Positions 43,115 through 51,971 of a stretch of DNA of 64,000 bases are shown piece by piece. Under the pieces are notes generated by a model, which was not told where the DNA came from, did no database searches, and worked only from the letters and a program-made list of their open reading frames with translations. A program made the position numbers and the translations under genes. The stretch spans positions 3,609,001-3,673,000 of the forward strand of contig NZ_CP120683.1 in the NCBI RefSeq assembly GCF_030506325.1, read 5' to 3'. How positions within the stretch are numbered: the stretch's first letter is position 1; each line of letters begins with the position of its first letter. Source of the DNA: Tunicatimonas pelagia (GTDB taxonomy: Bacteria; Bacteroidota; Bacteroidia; Cytophagales; Cyclobacteriaceae).

Positions 43115-46100
43115 TTATTCTTTGATTAATTTTTTAACTATCGCTTGGTTGTCTGCTTGAATTCTAACAAAATACGTGCCCGTTGTGAGGTCACTAATAT
43201 CTACTGGAGTTTCTTGTAGATTTAAGGCACTCAAATGTACTGATTTTAGCAGTTTTCCCATACTATTGCTTACATCTATCCGAACGTCACCTACGGTATT
43301 TTTCATTTTGATGTACAATGATTCTTGGGAAGGGTTCGGGTATACCATTACGATCTCTCCATTAATTTGGTCGCCAAGTCCGGTTACTATGTTAACTGAA
43401 ATACCAAAGGTGGTTTCAGCGATTGTACCGCCAAGCGCATCGGCTACGGTAAATCTAATTGAATCGCTGGCTTCGGAGCTTCCATTGTGGGTGTAACTGA
43501 GTGATCCGCCGTTGATATCCTGCTGCGTAAATGTGCCATTCGCAGCTAGGTCGGTACCACTTAGTTGAAGTGTACCATTAGCAGGAGCTAGAGTCAGAGT
43601 GAACGTGATTGCTTCCGGCCCGCTTTCCTCATCTGTTGCCTCTAATTCGGCAGTAGTAATTGTTGCGGTGGTGCCCTGCTGTGCCAAGCTTAATCCGGCA
43701 TTGGTAGCTAAAGTTGGTAATAGGTTGTCCGGGGCATTCACCGTAATTACTACCGTATCGGTAGCAGTCTGGAAATCATTATCAGTAACTACCAAGGTAA
43801 TAACATGAATACCGGTGTCTAACGTCAAAGTAGGATTAACTCCGCTAACCACATCAGACTCATTCTGACGCCAAACGTAACTAGCAATTGTTCCGTCTGA
43901 GTCACTAGATGCCGAACCGTCGAACACTACGTCGGCTTGTCCGTCATTGTTTTCATCGATAACCACCTGATCGGGACCGGCATTGGCCACCGGAGGAGTA
44001 AGCGGGTTTATGGTGATACTTACTTGTGTTTCTAAAGTAGTACCCCCTGCCTCATCGGCGGCCTTAAAGGTGAGACTATCCGCCGTGGTTTGGCTGCCAT
44101 CGTGTACGTAAGTAATCAGCCCATTATTAATGTCAGCTTGAGTGAATTTCTCGTCAGCCGCCAGAGCAATAGCCTCTCTTTGCAAAGAGCCGTTAGCTGG
44201 CTCTTGTATTAAAGTATACGTAATGTTCTCGACTGCACTTTCTGTGTCTGTTACCTCTAAGGCAGCTTGATTGATGGTTACCGTATCTCTTTGCAATACG
44301 GTAATTCCGGTGTTGGTAGCTATCGTAGGCAGCTCATTAGACTGGTCTATGGTAATGGCAAATGCCGCTTCCGAATTGCTAGAAAAAAGACCGAGAGCAT
44401 CGGTAGACCGAACTCTTACCGTGTAGCTAGGTTTTATCGCAGCATCCACTCTTTCGTTTACAAATATCTGATTGCCCTGAATACTAAACAGTGCGTTATC
44501 ATCACTACCTGCCCCGGAAACAAATGCGTAGAAAAACTCATCTCCTGCATCAGCATCGGTAGTAGAGAATGTGCCTAATGGGGTGTTCTCTGGACTACCA
44601 TTGGTTAGCACCTGATTATCTAAGGCAATTGCAGTAGGAGCGGTGTTAGTAAAGAAACGTTGGGCGTAAATGTCGAAGTCTCCAAGATTATTACCCTCCC
44701 AAGCCACTACAAAAGTACCATTGTTGTTTAAAGCAACATCAGGAAAGGTCTGAGCACCACTCCGCAGTTTGTTGGCTTCAAACTCATCGCCATTGGGTGT
44801 TCCGTTGGCATTGTAGCGTTGTACTCTAATTTCATCATTATTCGGCGAACCACTATTTACTCCTTTGTAGGCAATAACAAACGCACCGCTAGTATTCATA
44901 CTCACTGAAGGAGCTCCCTGATTACCAACTGTTTGTGTGCTTACTTGAAACTCAGTTCCGGTAGCAATTCCATTAGCCGCATAACGTTGGGCGTAGATGC
45001 CACCTTCATCGCCATCCTGTAGTTTACTCTCCCAAACTACCACGTGGCGACCATTATCAGTCACCGCTATTTTTGGCAGCACTTGGTCATTAGCAGTAGT
45101 AGTATTTACTAATATTTCTGTACCCGAAGGATTGTTGCTGGCTGCGTAGCGCTGAATATAGATGTCGCCCGCACTAGCTACACTTGCCTGATTCTCACTA
45201 CGCCAAACCACCGAAAATGCGCCACCATCTACAACAGCTACATCGACAGCATCTTGGATACCAATGGTAGTAGTATTAACGCGAAATTGACCACCCACCG
45301 GATTGCCAGTGGCATCGTACTTACGAGCGTAAACGCCATCTGCATCTGCCCCACCAGCACCGCTCCAGGCCACTACAAATACTCCACTAGTATTCATCGC
45401 TACGGCTGGATTAAGCTGATTTCCAGCTCCGGTTGTGTTTACTACGAATTCATCCTCAGGTACTCCCGCACTAGAATATCGGCGACCAATAATTCCACTA
45501 CCAGCTCCGTCTTGAGATTGTCTGTCGTCTCCTCCTTGCCAGACCACTACAAAGCTTCCATCACCGGCCATCGCTACATCCGGCAGTATTTGAGACCGAT
45601 TATTTAAGTTATCAACCCTAAATACATCTCCTTCCGGCTCAGCCACGGCATTGTAGCGTTGGCCAAAAACCCCATCGGTTTGGTCTTGCCAAACTACCAC
45701 AAAGTTTCCATCATCATCTCCGGCCATAGCAACGTATTCTTGGTTAGTCATACTATTACCTCGATCATTCACCAGAAATTCATCGCCTTGGCTACCGAAG
45801 TTAGCCGTGCTATTTTCATCAATATCCTGGATGCTAAGCGCAATTGCTTGTTCATACCCAGCATCGGCATTGTCGGTTACTCTAACCCGAATACTTAAGT
45901 TGGTTGGGTTAGGGTGGGTCTCGAAGTCAATAAATTGAGCAGCGTATAATGTATCGTTACTAATCGTAAAGCGAGCATTATCCGTATCACCATCACCCGC
46001 TACCAAGCTGTAAGTAAATGGGCCAGTTCCTCCGGAGGGAACAATTACCCCAACGAACTGTCCGGGCAAGGTATTATCATCGATAGCATCGTTTGTACTA

Positions 46101-46300
46101 GACCGTTCGTCAAAATCAATACTGGTTGGCGGTGCCATTACCGATGAGAATGCTTCCGATGTTTCTGCATTTACCAAAAATATGGCTAATAGACTGAATA
46201 AAGATCGTATGAAAAACAGCGATATGTCTCGGGTTTCTAACTTAGCTTGTATCTTCCGCTGAGGGAGATGAACTAAGTGTTTTTTATAAAGTCGTCTCAT
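43115..46300 (-). CDS. Giant T9SS-secreted repeat protein with cadherin-like and PKD domains
   Basis: I start at the ATG at 46300 (MRRLYKKHL), 1061 residues, because the upstream extension gives no signal sequence. A signal peptide ending near the ETSEA region follows. An N-terminal cadherin-like domain is followed by seven tandem repeats of about 50 residues (about residues 170-550) with the core FVVxWxxxxxDGxxxxxQRY and FxVN. A second cadherin-like domain, a CSPG-like domain, a PKD domain (VANAGPDQVV) and a second CSPG-like domain come next. The final T9SS sorting domain has YPNPSQESLYIKM and TGTYFVRIQADNQ. It is probably a surface adhesin or matrix protein. Confidence 0.9.
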   Translation of the reverse strand: MRRLYKKHLVHLPQRKIQAKLETRDISLFFIRSLFSLLAIFLVNAETSEAFSSVMAPPTSIDFDERSSTNDAIDDNTLPGQFVGVIVPSGGTGPFTYSLVAGDGDTDNARFTISNDTLYAAQFIDFETHPNPTNLSIRVRVTDNADAGYEQAIALSIQDIDENSTANFGSQGDEFLVNDRGNSMTNQEYVAMAGDDDGNFVVVWQDQTDGVFGQRYNAVAEPEGDVFRVDNLNNRSQILPDVAMAGDGSFVVVWQGGDDRQSQDGAGSGIIGRRYSSAGVPEDEFVVNTTGAGNQLNPAVAMNTSGVFVVAWSGAGGADADGVYARKYDATGNPVGGQFRVNTTTIGIQDAVDVAVVDGGAFSVVWRSENQASVASAGDIYIQRYAASNNPSGTEILVNTTTANDQVLPKIAVTDNGRHVVVWESKLQDGDEGGIYAQRYAANGIATGTEFQVSTQTVGNQGAPSVSMNTSGAFVIAYKGVNSGSPNNDEIRVQRYNANGTPNGDEFEANKLRSGAQTFPDVALNNNGTFVVAWEGNNLGDFDIYAQRFFTNTAPTAIALDNQVLTNGSPENTPLGTFSTTDADAGDEFFYAFVSGAGSDDNALFSIQGNQIFVNERVDAAIKPSYTVRVRSTDALGLFSSNSEAAFAITIDQSNELPTIATNTGITVLQRDTVTINQAALEVTDTESAVENITYTLIQEPANGSLQREAIALAADEKFTQADINNGLITYVHDGSQTTADSLTFKAADEAGGTTLETQVSITINPLTPPVANAGPDQVVIDENNDGQADVVFDGSASSDSDGTIASYVWRQNESDVVSGVNPTLTLDTGIHVITLVVTDNDFQTATDTVVITVNAPDNLLPTLATNAGLSLAQQGTTATITTAELEATDEESGPEAITFTLTLAPANGTLQLSGTDLAANGTFTQQDINGGSLSYTHNGSSEASDSIRFTVADALGGTIAETTFGISVNIVTGLGDQINGEIVMVYPNPSQESLYIKMKNTVGDVRIDVSNSMGKLLKSVHLSALNLQETPVDISDLTTGTYFVRIQADNQAIVKKLIKE

Positions 46301-46693
46301 AGATAAAAAGTTAAGATTGTTCAATAATAATTTCAGACTTACTATTATTCTATACAAATGTAAGAAAAATTAAACTAATTATATTTAAAATGTAAATTTT
46401 ATGTTATGTGGGCATAACGCATTGTCGCTTGCTTATTTGTTTTCCGTGTTCTTTGCGGACTCTAAGCTGTTACCACTGATTGTTTTTCTCACCGTTTCTC
46501 CAGAAAAACTTGTTTTTTGCTTACAGAGTGTTGTACCTAACCCAAAAAGTGGTACATAAGCGACAGAGCTGTGAACTAAGACTAAAAAATCACAGCCGTT
46601 GGAAAGGTATGTATTTTATCAGAGAATAATGCCAAAAATTGGCAAAAATACTCACGCGAATACCATTGCTTCCGACAAAATACACTGAGCTAA
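46301..46693. other. Intergenic region upstream of the giant repeat protein
   Basis: These 393 bases separate cystathionine gamma-synthase from the repeat-protein gene, both on the minus strand. They contain two inverted repeats: TGTACC/GGTACA (46532-46556) and GCTGTGA/TCACAGC (46568-46596). Either could terminate the upstream gene. A small GTTATG/CATAAC hairpin lies at 46403-46418. I see no coding sequence. The promoter of the repeat-protein gene should lie in the AT-rich part near 46320-46400. Confidence 0.55.
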
Positions 46694-47833
46694 CTATCCA
46701 ATAGCTTGCTCTAAATCCTCAATTAGATCGTTGCTATCTTCAATACCTACACTCAATCGGATAAGAGAATTACTCAACCCGGTTTTCACTCGCTCTTCTT
46801 CGGGAATACTGGCGTGGGTCATGCTCGCCGGGTGGCCAGCTAGCGATTCTACTCCGCCTAAAGATTCGGCCAAGGCAAATACTTTAAATTGCTCTAGCGT
46901 GCGAAATGCATCTTCCATGCGATCGCCTTTCAAAACAAAGGAAAGCATACCACCAAAGTCGCGCATCTGCTTGCTTGCTACTTCGTAGCCGTCTGAAGTT
47001 TCCAAGCCGGGGTAATAAATCCGGTCAACTTTAGCGTGGTTAGCCAGATACTCAGCAACTTTACGGCCATTTTCGCAGTGGCGTTGCATTCGTACGTGTA
47101 GAGTTTTTATACCCCGTAGTACTAAAAAGCAATCCTGCGGACCGGGCACAGCTCCACAACTATTTTGAATAAACCCTAATTTTTCGTCTAGCGAAGTTTC
47201 TTTTACAATTACTGATCCCATTACGGTATCGGAGTGACCGCCTAAATACTTAGTGATCGAATGTATCACCATATCAGCACCTAAATCCAGAGGGTTTTGC
47301 AGATAGGGAGTAGCAAAAGTATTGTCTACCACCGTCCAAGCATCTTGCTCTTTTGCTAAGTCGGCAATTGCCCGGATGTCTACCACGTTCATCATGGGGT
47401 TGGTAGGGGTTTCTACCCAAAACATGCGGGTTTTATCGGTGACTTTCTCTTTCACTGCTTCCAAATTATTCATCGGAACAAAATGGAACCTGATGCCATA
47501 ATTGGCAAAGATTTTGGTAAAGATCCGGTAGGAGCCACCGTAGAGATCGTTAGTAGAAATTACTTCATCGCCGGGCTTGAGTAGCTTGATGATGGCATCA
47601 ACAGCGGCCATGCCGGAAGCGAAACAGCGAGCGTGGGTACCATTCTCTAAAGAAGCCAGATTCTTTTCTAGTACTGCTCGGGTAGGGTTTTGCGTACGGG
47701 CATACTCGTAGCCTTGGTGGTCACCGGGAGAGGCTTGCACGTAGGTAGAAGTTTGGTAGATTGGGGTCATAATCGCCCCCGTAGTGGGGTCGGGTTCTAC
47801 TCCAGCGTGAATAACTTTAGTTCCGAATTTCAT
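46694..47833 (-). CDS. metB: Cystathionine gamma-synthase
   Basis: The 379-residue PLP enzyme has the Cys/Met-metabolism hallmarks: TKVIHAGVEPDPTTGAIMTPIYQTSTYVQ at the start, YEYARTQNPTRAVLE, then VDNTFATPYLQNPLDLGAD and SITKYLGGHSDT (the Lys holds PLP, about residue 196). It makes cystathionine from an activated homoserine and cysteine in methionine synthesis. Cystathionine gamma-lyases are very similar, so the direction is not certain. No SAM riboswitch was recognised upstream. It is divergent from the TVP38 gene across 117 bases. Confidence 0.88.
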   Translation of the reverse strand: MKFGTKVIHAGVEPDPTTGAIMTPIYQTSTYVQASPGDHQGYEYARTQNPTRAVLEKNLASLENGTHARCFASGMAAVDAIIKLLKPGDEVISTNDLYGGSYRIFTKIFANYGIRFHFVPMNNLEAVKEKVTDKTRMFWVETPTNPMMNVVDIRAIADLAKEQDAWTVVDNTFATPYLQNPLDLGADMVIHSITKYLGGHSDTVMGSVIVKETSLDEKLGFIQNSCGAVPGPQDCFLVLRGIKTLHVRMQRHCENGRKVAEYLANHAKVDRIYYPGLETSDGYEVASKQMRDFGGMLSFVLKGDRMEDAFRTLEQFKVFALAESLGGVESLAGHPASMTHASIPEEERVKTGLSNSLIRLSVGIEDSNDLIEDLEQAIG

Positions 47834-47950
47834 AGACGTGGGTATTAAAAAAGAAAGTTAGCCAATCCTACGAGATTATTACATTTTGGTTGGCAGAATC
47901 GACTAACCAACGATAACCTTGGTCACAACCCAATTACCTATACTAAAGTT

Positions 47951-48676
47951 ATGATTTCACGTTCAAGTTATAAACTTAGCAGTCATCGCCGCACACTAGC
48001 ACTACTTGGCTGGATGAGTATAGTCCCGTTGCTCACTAGCTCTATTGTCTCTTACCAAGTAATTCAGCACGAAGCCACTATTTCAGCCTTCTCCGGCGAG
48101 GTTTGGTTAACATTGGGGTTAGTAAGTTGCTTGGCTATGGGAGTAGCTTTATTACCTACCTCACTAATGGCTCTTTTGGCGGGGTACTTCTTAGGTTTTT
48201 CAGCTTTGCCCGCAGTAGTAATTGCTTACATGCTCGCCTCACTCGTTGGATTTCATTTAACCCGATGGGTAGACTGTGATAGTCTCACTAATTTATTGGA
48301 TAAGCTACCCGGACGACAGGCATTGCTAGCCCAGCAAATTCAGGCGGGGGTAGTTAACAACCAATTAGGGTTAACGGCATTAGCCCGAATGTCGCCCGTT
48401 ATGCCCTTTGCTACAATGAATGTGCTACTTCCCGTAGCCGGGGTCTCGCTACGCAATTATCTGTTGGGAGGCGGGTTAGGAATGTTGCCACGTACTTTCT
48501 TCCTTATTTGGCTAGGAAGCCAAGCCCAAGAAATACGATTTCTGATTAAGCACGATGGTGATGTGACGGTACACTTATTTTTAGCTGTGATGGTTATGGT
48601 TACAGTTATTGGAACCGGATATTACGCCAAGCGAATTTTCCAGCAACAAATAGAAGGATCAACAACTCAAAAGTGA
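47951..48676 (+). CDS. TVP38/TMEM64 (VTT domain) membrane protein
   Basis: The 241-residue protein has about six hydrophobic segments and the VTT-domain signature: PTSLMALLAGYFLGFSALPAVVIAYMLAS (about residues 76-105), then LTALARMSPVMPFATMNVLLPVAGVSLRNYLLGGGLGMLPRTFF (about residues 138-180) with the amphipathic re-entrant loop. DedA/TVP38 proteins are thought to scramble lipids or lipid carriers. It is monocistronic here, and its substrate is unknown. Confidence 0.88.
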   Translation: MISRSSYKLSSHRRTLALLGWMSIVPLLTSSIVSYQVIQHEATISAFSGEVWLTLGLVSCLAMGVALLPTSLMALLAGYFLGFSALPAVVIAYMLASLVGFHLTRWVDCDSLTNLLDKLPGRQALLAQQIQAGVVNNQLGLTALARMSPVMPFATMNVLLPVAGVSLRNYLLGGGLGMLPRTFFLIWLGSQAQEIRFLIKHDGDVTVHLFLAVMVMVTVIGTGYYAKRIFQQQIEGSTTQK

Positions 48677-48804
48677 CGGAGAGGAAGCTATCTGAACCAG
48701 ATTTGACTACTTGAAGATCAGTTTTGTTAGATATTGCAAAAAAGATGAGCTTTTTGGGTGATATATCTCGAAAAATCGGAACTTATAGTTAAACAACAGT
48801 AACT

Positions 48805-49344
48805 ATGACATTAGCCGAAGCACCCGTAGTTTCTTCTGTCACCAAAGAAACGCTATTTACCCGCTTGTACCTAGAGGGCTTTCCAGCCGTGGCTCGCTTT
48901 ATTAGTCGAAAGGGTGGTACACTGGAAGAAGCTCAGGATGTGTTTCAAGAAGCTTTGCTGGTGTACTACGAAAGAGTGGTGATTGACCAATTTGAGCCAG
49001 CCCGTAGCGACAAAGCTTATGTTTTAGGCATCAGTAAAAATATCTGGCTGAAGGGGCAAGAAAAAAGTGTAAAGACTGAACTGCTAGATGATACCAATAT
49101 TAGCGAAGACTCAGTGGCGCAGCCTACATCGGAAAAGTTGTGGCTCTTTTTGCAGGGAGCTGGTAAGAAGTGTATGGATTTGCTCCAATCGTTTTACTAC
49201 GAACGACTTTCTATGAAAGAACTATCCGGTCGGTTTGGCTTTGGTAGTGAGCGATCGGCTACGGTTCAGAAATATAAGTGCTTAGAAAAAGTGCGGGAAC
49301 AAGTAAAAGTAAAATCACTGACGTATGAGGACTTCGTTGATTGA
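48805..49344 (+). CDS. Sigma-70 family (ECF-like) RNA polymerase sigma factor
   Basis: The 179-residue protein has a region 2-like part (LYLEGFPAVARFISRKGGTLEEAQDVFQEALLVYYERV, about residues 21-60) and a region 4-like helix-turn-helix (CMDLLQSFYYERLSMKELSGRFGFGSERSATVQKYKCLEKVR, about residues 127-170). It is divergent from canonical ECF factors but fits a Bacteroidota subgroup. The last 20 bases overlap the following small gene, and a clpP-like gene comes next, so the three look like one operon. Confidence 0.85.
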   Translation: MTLAEAPVVSSVTKETLFTRLYLEGFPAVARFISRKGGTLEEAQDVFQEALLVYYERVVIDQFEPARSDKAYVLGISKNIWLKGQEKSVKTELLDDTNISEDSVAQPTSEKLWLFLQGAGKKCMDLLQSFYYERLSMKELSGRFGFGSERSATVQKYKCLEKVREQVKVKSLTYEDFVD

Positions 49345-49594
49345 GACCGAGCAGATAGAAAAGTATATCCAACAGCGAGGAGACCTCAGCAATCGGTTGC
49401 TGATAGAAGCCCGAATGCAGGTTAACCACGAATTAGCGGAGCGTGTTGCTTTTCAAAAGCAGACGTATCGGGCGATTCAAGAATACGGGCGGCAACAGCT
49501 TCGAGCAGAAATCTGCCGGGTTCAGAGAAAAGTATTCAGCGATTCAGCCTACAAAAAATTTCAGACCAAAATACGGTCGTACTTTAAAATTTAA
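49325..49594 (+). CDS. Small helical protein, possible sigma-factor partner
   Basis: The 89-residue protein overlaps the sigma gene by 20 bases, so translational coupling is likely. It is rich in Glu, Arg and Gln and predicted helical: [41 protein letters not shown]. The pattern of an acidic N-terminal helix pair followed by a basic region resembles the N-terminal part of small anti-sigma proteins, but no membrane segment or Zn motif is seen. I infer, not observe, that it modulates the sigma factor. Confidence 0.7.
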   Translation: MRTSLIETEQIEKYIQQRGDLSNRLLIEARMQVNHELAERVAFQKQTYRAIQEYGRQQLRAEICRVQRKVFSDSAYKKFQTKIRSYFKI

Positions 49595-49599
49595 TCATC

Positions 49600-50268
49600 A
49601 TGCTTATTCAATCCAATGTAGTTCCGATGGTCATTGACCAGACGGGAAGAGGAGAACGTGCGTACGATATCTACAGTTTACTGCTAAAGGAACGCATTAT
49701 CTTTCTCGGTACCGCTATTAATGATCAAATCGCCAACGTGATTGTAGCGCAATTACTTTATCTTAACAGTCAGAACCCCGCCCGGCAAATTGATATGTAT
49801 ATTCAGTCGCCCGGAGGTAGTGTATACGCCGGGATGGCCATTTACGATGCTATGCAAATGATTTCCGCGCCCGTTTCAACCGTAGCTGTTGGTTTTTCAG
49901 GAAGCATGGGTACTGCTCTGTTAACCTGCGGGGCTAAAGGAAGACGATACGCCTTGGCGCAGGCTACTATTCACATGCATCCTACGGGTGGCGGAGCCAA
50001 GGGCTACACCGAAGATGTGCGGATTGCTACCCGTGAGCAGGAGCGGATACAAGCTCAGCTATTTCATATCATCGGTAAAAATACCAATCATTCTTGGGAA
50101 GAGATCGAGGAGTTTTTTAGAAGAGACCGCTTTTTGAATGCACTGGAGGCTCAGGAATATGGTTTGGTAGATGAAGTACTCGGTGATACTTCTAACCTAA
50201 TCCGGCTGAAAAATAATGATCCAGAGGTAGAATTCTATGGTGGTTCAAAAATCAAAGCAAGCCGATAA
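49600..50268 (+). CDS. clpP: ClpP-like serine protease subunit in a sigma-factor operon
   Basis: The 222-residue protein has the full catalytic triad of ClpP with canonical spacing: Ser102 in GFSGSMGT, His127 in HMHPTGGG and Asp176 in RRDRF (25 and 49 residues apart, as in E. coli ClpP). The N-terminus has [25 protein letters not shown], and the C-terminus has [17 protein letters not shown]. The Ser- and His-surrounding residues (GFSGS, HMHP) are unusual. It starts five bases after the small helical protein and ends with a terminator at 50318. A partner such as ClpX is not in the window. Confidence 0.88.
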   Translation: MLIQSNVVPMVIDQTGRGERAYDIYSLLLKERIIFLGTAINDQIANVIVAQLLYLNSQNPARQIDMYIQSPGGSVYAGMAIYDAMQMISAPVSTVAVGFSGSMGTALLTCGAKGRRYALAQATIHMHPTGGGAKGYTEDVRIATREQERIQAQLFHIIGKNTNHSWEEIEEFFRRDRFLNALEAQEYGLVDEVLGDTSNLIRLKNNDPEVEFYGGSKIKASR

Positions 50269-50317
50269 AGCAGAATTTTGAATAACTGCTGAAGGATAGT
50301 TTTAAGGTAGGTGGATT

Positions 50318-50345
50318 GGAGAGGCTTTTAAGTTTCTCCTTTTTT
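50318..50345 (+). terminator. Terminator of the sigma/clpP operon
   Basis: A stem GGAGAG / TTCTCC (50318-50323 and 50334-50339, one wobble) with a 10-base loop is followed by six T. It lies 49 bases after the clpP stop. Confidence 0.75.
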
Positions 50346-50397
50346 GTTCGAGCTTTTCTTCGTAAGATTATATGGTATAAAAACAACCTATAATCCT

Positions 50398-50778
50398 ATG
50401 AAAACACTAGTATCTTTCTCCCTAACCTCTGTTTTATTTGTCGCCCTACTTTGGCTGACCAGTTGTGCTTCTTCCAAAACAATGACTTATGACCCCGCCG
50501 GAACCTGGAACTACACCGTAACGGGAACACCCAGTGGCACAGTAGACGGGACGATGGTTATTTCTAAAAATGGTGATAGCTACACCGGAGAAATGCAGTC
50601 GGCACTGGGCAACGCCGCCTTAGACAATCTAAAGATTGAAGATAACGCGCTAAACGCTAGCTTATATTTTCAAGGTACGGAGCTAAACGTAACTGGTACT
50701 TTTGAGGGTAATACCTTTGATGGCGAGGTGGTAGCGGGTTATGATAGCTTTGGTATGACCGCTAGCCGATCGAATTAG
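50398..50778 (+). CDS. Lipoprotein of unknown function
   Basis: I start at the ATG at 50398, which opens directly into a lipoprotein signal ending LLWLTSC (about Cys18), instead of an upstream start that gives an odd 18-residue extension. The 126-residue product then has a GTWNYTVTGTPSGTVDGTMVISK domain of short beta strands, a pattern seen in small beta-sandwich lipoproteins. I do not know the family. Its end overlaps convergent lspA by 17 bases. Confidence 0.82.
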   Translation: MKTLVSFSLTSVLFVALLWLTSCASSKTMTYDPAGTWNYTVTGTPSGTVDGTMVISKNGDSYTGEMQSALGNAALDNLKIEDNALNASLYFQGTELNVTGTFEGNTFDGEVVAGYDSFGMTASRSN

Positions 50779-51472
50779 ACTGCTGATTTTCTAGCTGAGA
50801 AGCTGGCACTTCCGAAGCGACAGAGTGAGCTTCTTTTTCCCCAAAAAATCGGTTCTGGAAAAGCAGGATAATGGCAACACCTACAAAAATAGAAGCATCA
50901 GCAATATTGAAGATAGGCCAAAGTGCCATGTACTTGCCTCCCCACACAGGTACCCAGTCAGCCACTCGGCCTTCCCAAATATCAATGTAAAACATATCGA
51001 TCACCTGCCCGTGAAACCAGGGCGTAGATGAATCATAAGGAGCATTATCTAATAGTACGCCATAGAAAGCACTGTCAATTACGTTACCGATGGCTCCGCC
51101 CAGGATTAGGGCTACTGACCATAACAGCCCCTGATGCACCTGCTTTTTTGCTAGTATGTAGAGATAATAGGCAATCCCGACCATAGCAAACAGACGGAAT
51201 ACGGTGAGAATAAGTTTACCATATTCTGACCCCAGTTCCATGCCGAAAGCCATGCCGGGGTTGAGGGTGTAGTGCAGTTTGAACCAGTCGCCTAATACTG
51301 GAATTTGCCCCACTACTCCCATATCCATATTATTGTGAACGAGCAGTTTTACGGTATGGTCTAGAATAATAATGCCCACACTCAACAAGTAGTATTTCCA
51401 GTATTTCACGCTGATTTGTCGTTTATTCTTTCTCTGTTTGATATTAACCCTCTTATAAGGGTCTTTAAGCAA
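50762..51472 (-). CDS. lspA: Lipoprotein signal peptidase (signal peptidase II)
   Basis: The protein has the LspA core: a first membrane helix with ILDHTVKLLV, HYTLNPGMAFGM (about residue 67), GGAIGNVIDSAFYG (first catalytic Asp, about residue 133) and FNIADASIFVGV (second catalytic Asp, about residue 190). It cleaves the signal peptide of prolipoproteins in the inner membrane, which suits the many lipoproteins in this window. The annotated frame gives 236 residues; the first about 20 basic residues may be extra if a later GTG is used. The insert between the Asp residues is long, as in other Bacteroidota. Confidence 0.93.
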   Translation of the reverse strand: MLKDPYKRVNIKQRKNKRQISVKYWKYYLLSVGIIILDHTVKLLVHNNMDMGVVGQIPVLGDWFKLHYTLNPGMAFGMELGSEYGKLILTVFRLFAMVGIAYYLYILAKKQVHQGLLWSVALILGGAIGNVIDSAFYGVLLDNAPYDSSTPWFHGQVIDMFYIDIWEGRVADWVPVWGGKYMALWPIFNIADASIFVGVAIILLFQNRFFGEKEAHSVASEVPASQLENQQSNSIG

Positions 51473-51483
51473 TTTTGATAAAC

Positions 51484-51882
51484 TTACTTTATTGGAATTA
51501 TAAGCAGTTTCTTTTCATCAGGAAGTTCTTCTTCTAAACCATCGATCTCCCTTAATTCAATTACAACTCTATCGCCTGGTTTTGCGGTTACTGAGTAGGC
51601 TGACAAGTCAAATCTATTTCCATCTATTGTTTTGACTGGATATTCAACAGGTCTATTTCCGCGAGCTAAGATTATATCAAATTTTTCAACGCTTAGTCCT
51701 TTGTCGTCCGCTTCAATGGTTATAGTCGGTAGGTCGGATGATGAGATGCCTTTTTCCAAGTCTACCTTTTCTTTTCCATTGATTTTAATTGAAAAGTTCA
51801 CTTCATCTTTAGTGACACTTATAAACGAACTTGCTAAGAGTACAGATAAAAACAGAAGACAGTTCGCTCCGAAAGTTTTCAT
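51484..51882 (-). CDS. Small secreted protein of unknown function
   Basis: The 132-residue protein has a cleavable signal peptide (FLSVLLASSFISV). A beta-rich domain follows with VNFSIKINGKEKVDLEKG and a paired strand set RGNRPVEYPVKTIDGNRFDLSAYSVTAKPGDRVVIELREI. This recalls a GldM-C-terminal-like immunoglobulin-type fold, but the match is only in pattern. It is 11 bases upstream of lspA on the same strand, so it may be co-transcribed. Function unknown. Confidence 0.75.
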   Translation of the reverse strand: MKTFGANCLLFLSVLLASSFISVTKDEVNFSIKINGKEKVDLEKGISSSDLPTITIEADDKGLSVEKFDIILARGNRPVEYPVKTIDGNRFDLSAYSVTAKPGDRVVIELREIDGLEEELPDEKKLLIIPIK

Positions 51883-51971
51883 AACACATTAGTTAAAGTA
51901 AAAAATTATTTACCCTGACACCTTAAAGATTATCTAATTCCTGCCCTTCCCTGTAAACTGCTGCCCGTGCC

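Noticed and set aside
47886-47910. TTGGTT/AACCAA inverted repeat upstream of cystathionine gamma-synthase, considered as a riboswitch
   Set aside because: Too small and lacking the conserved core of any SAM riboswitch class; only a simple hairpin.
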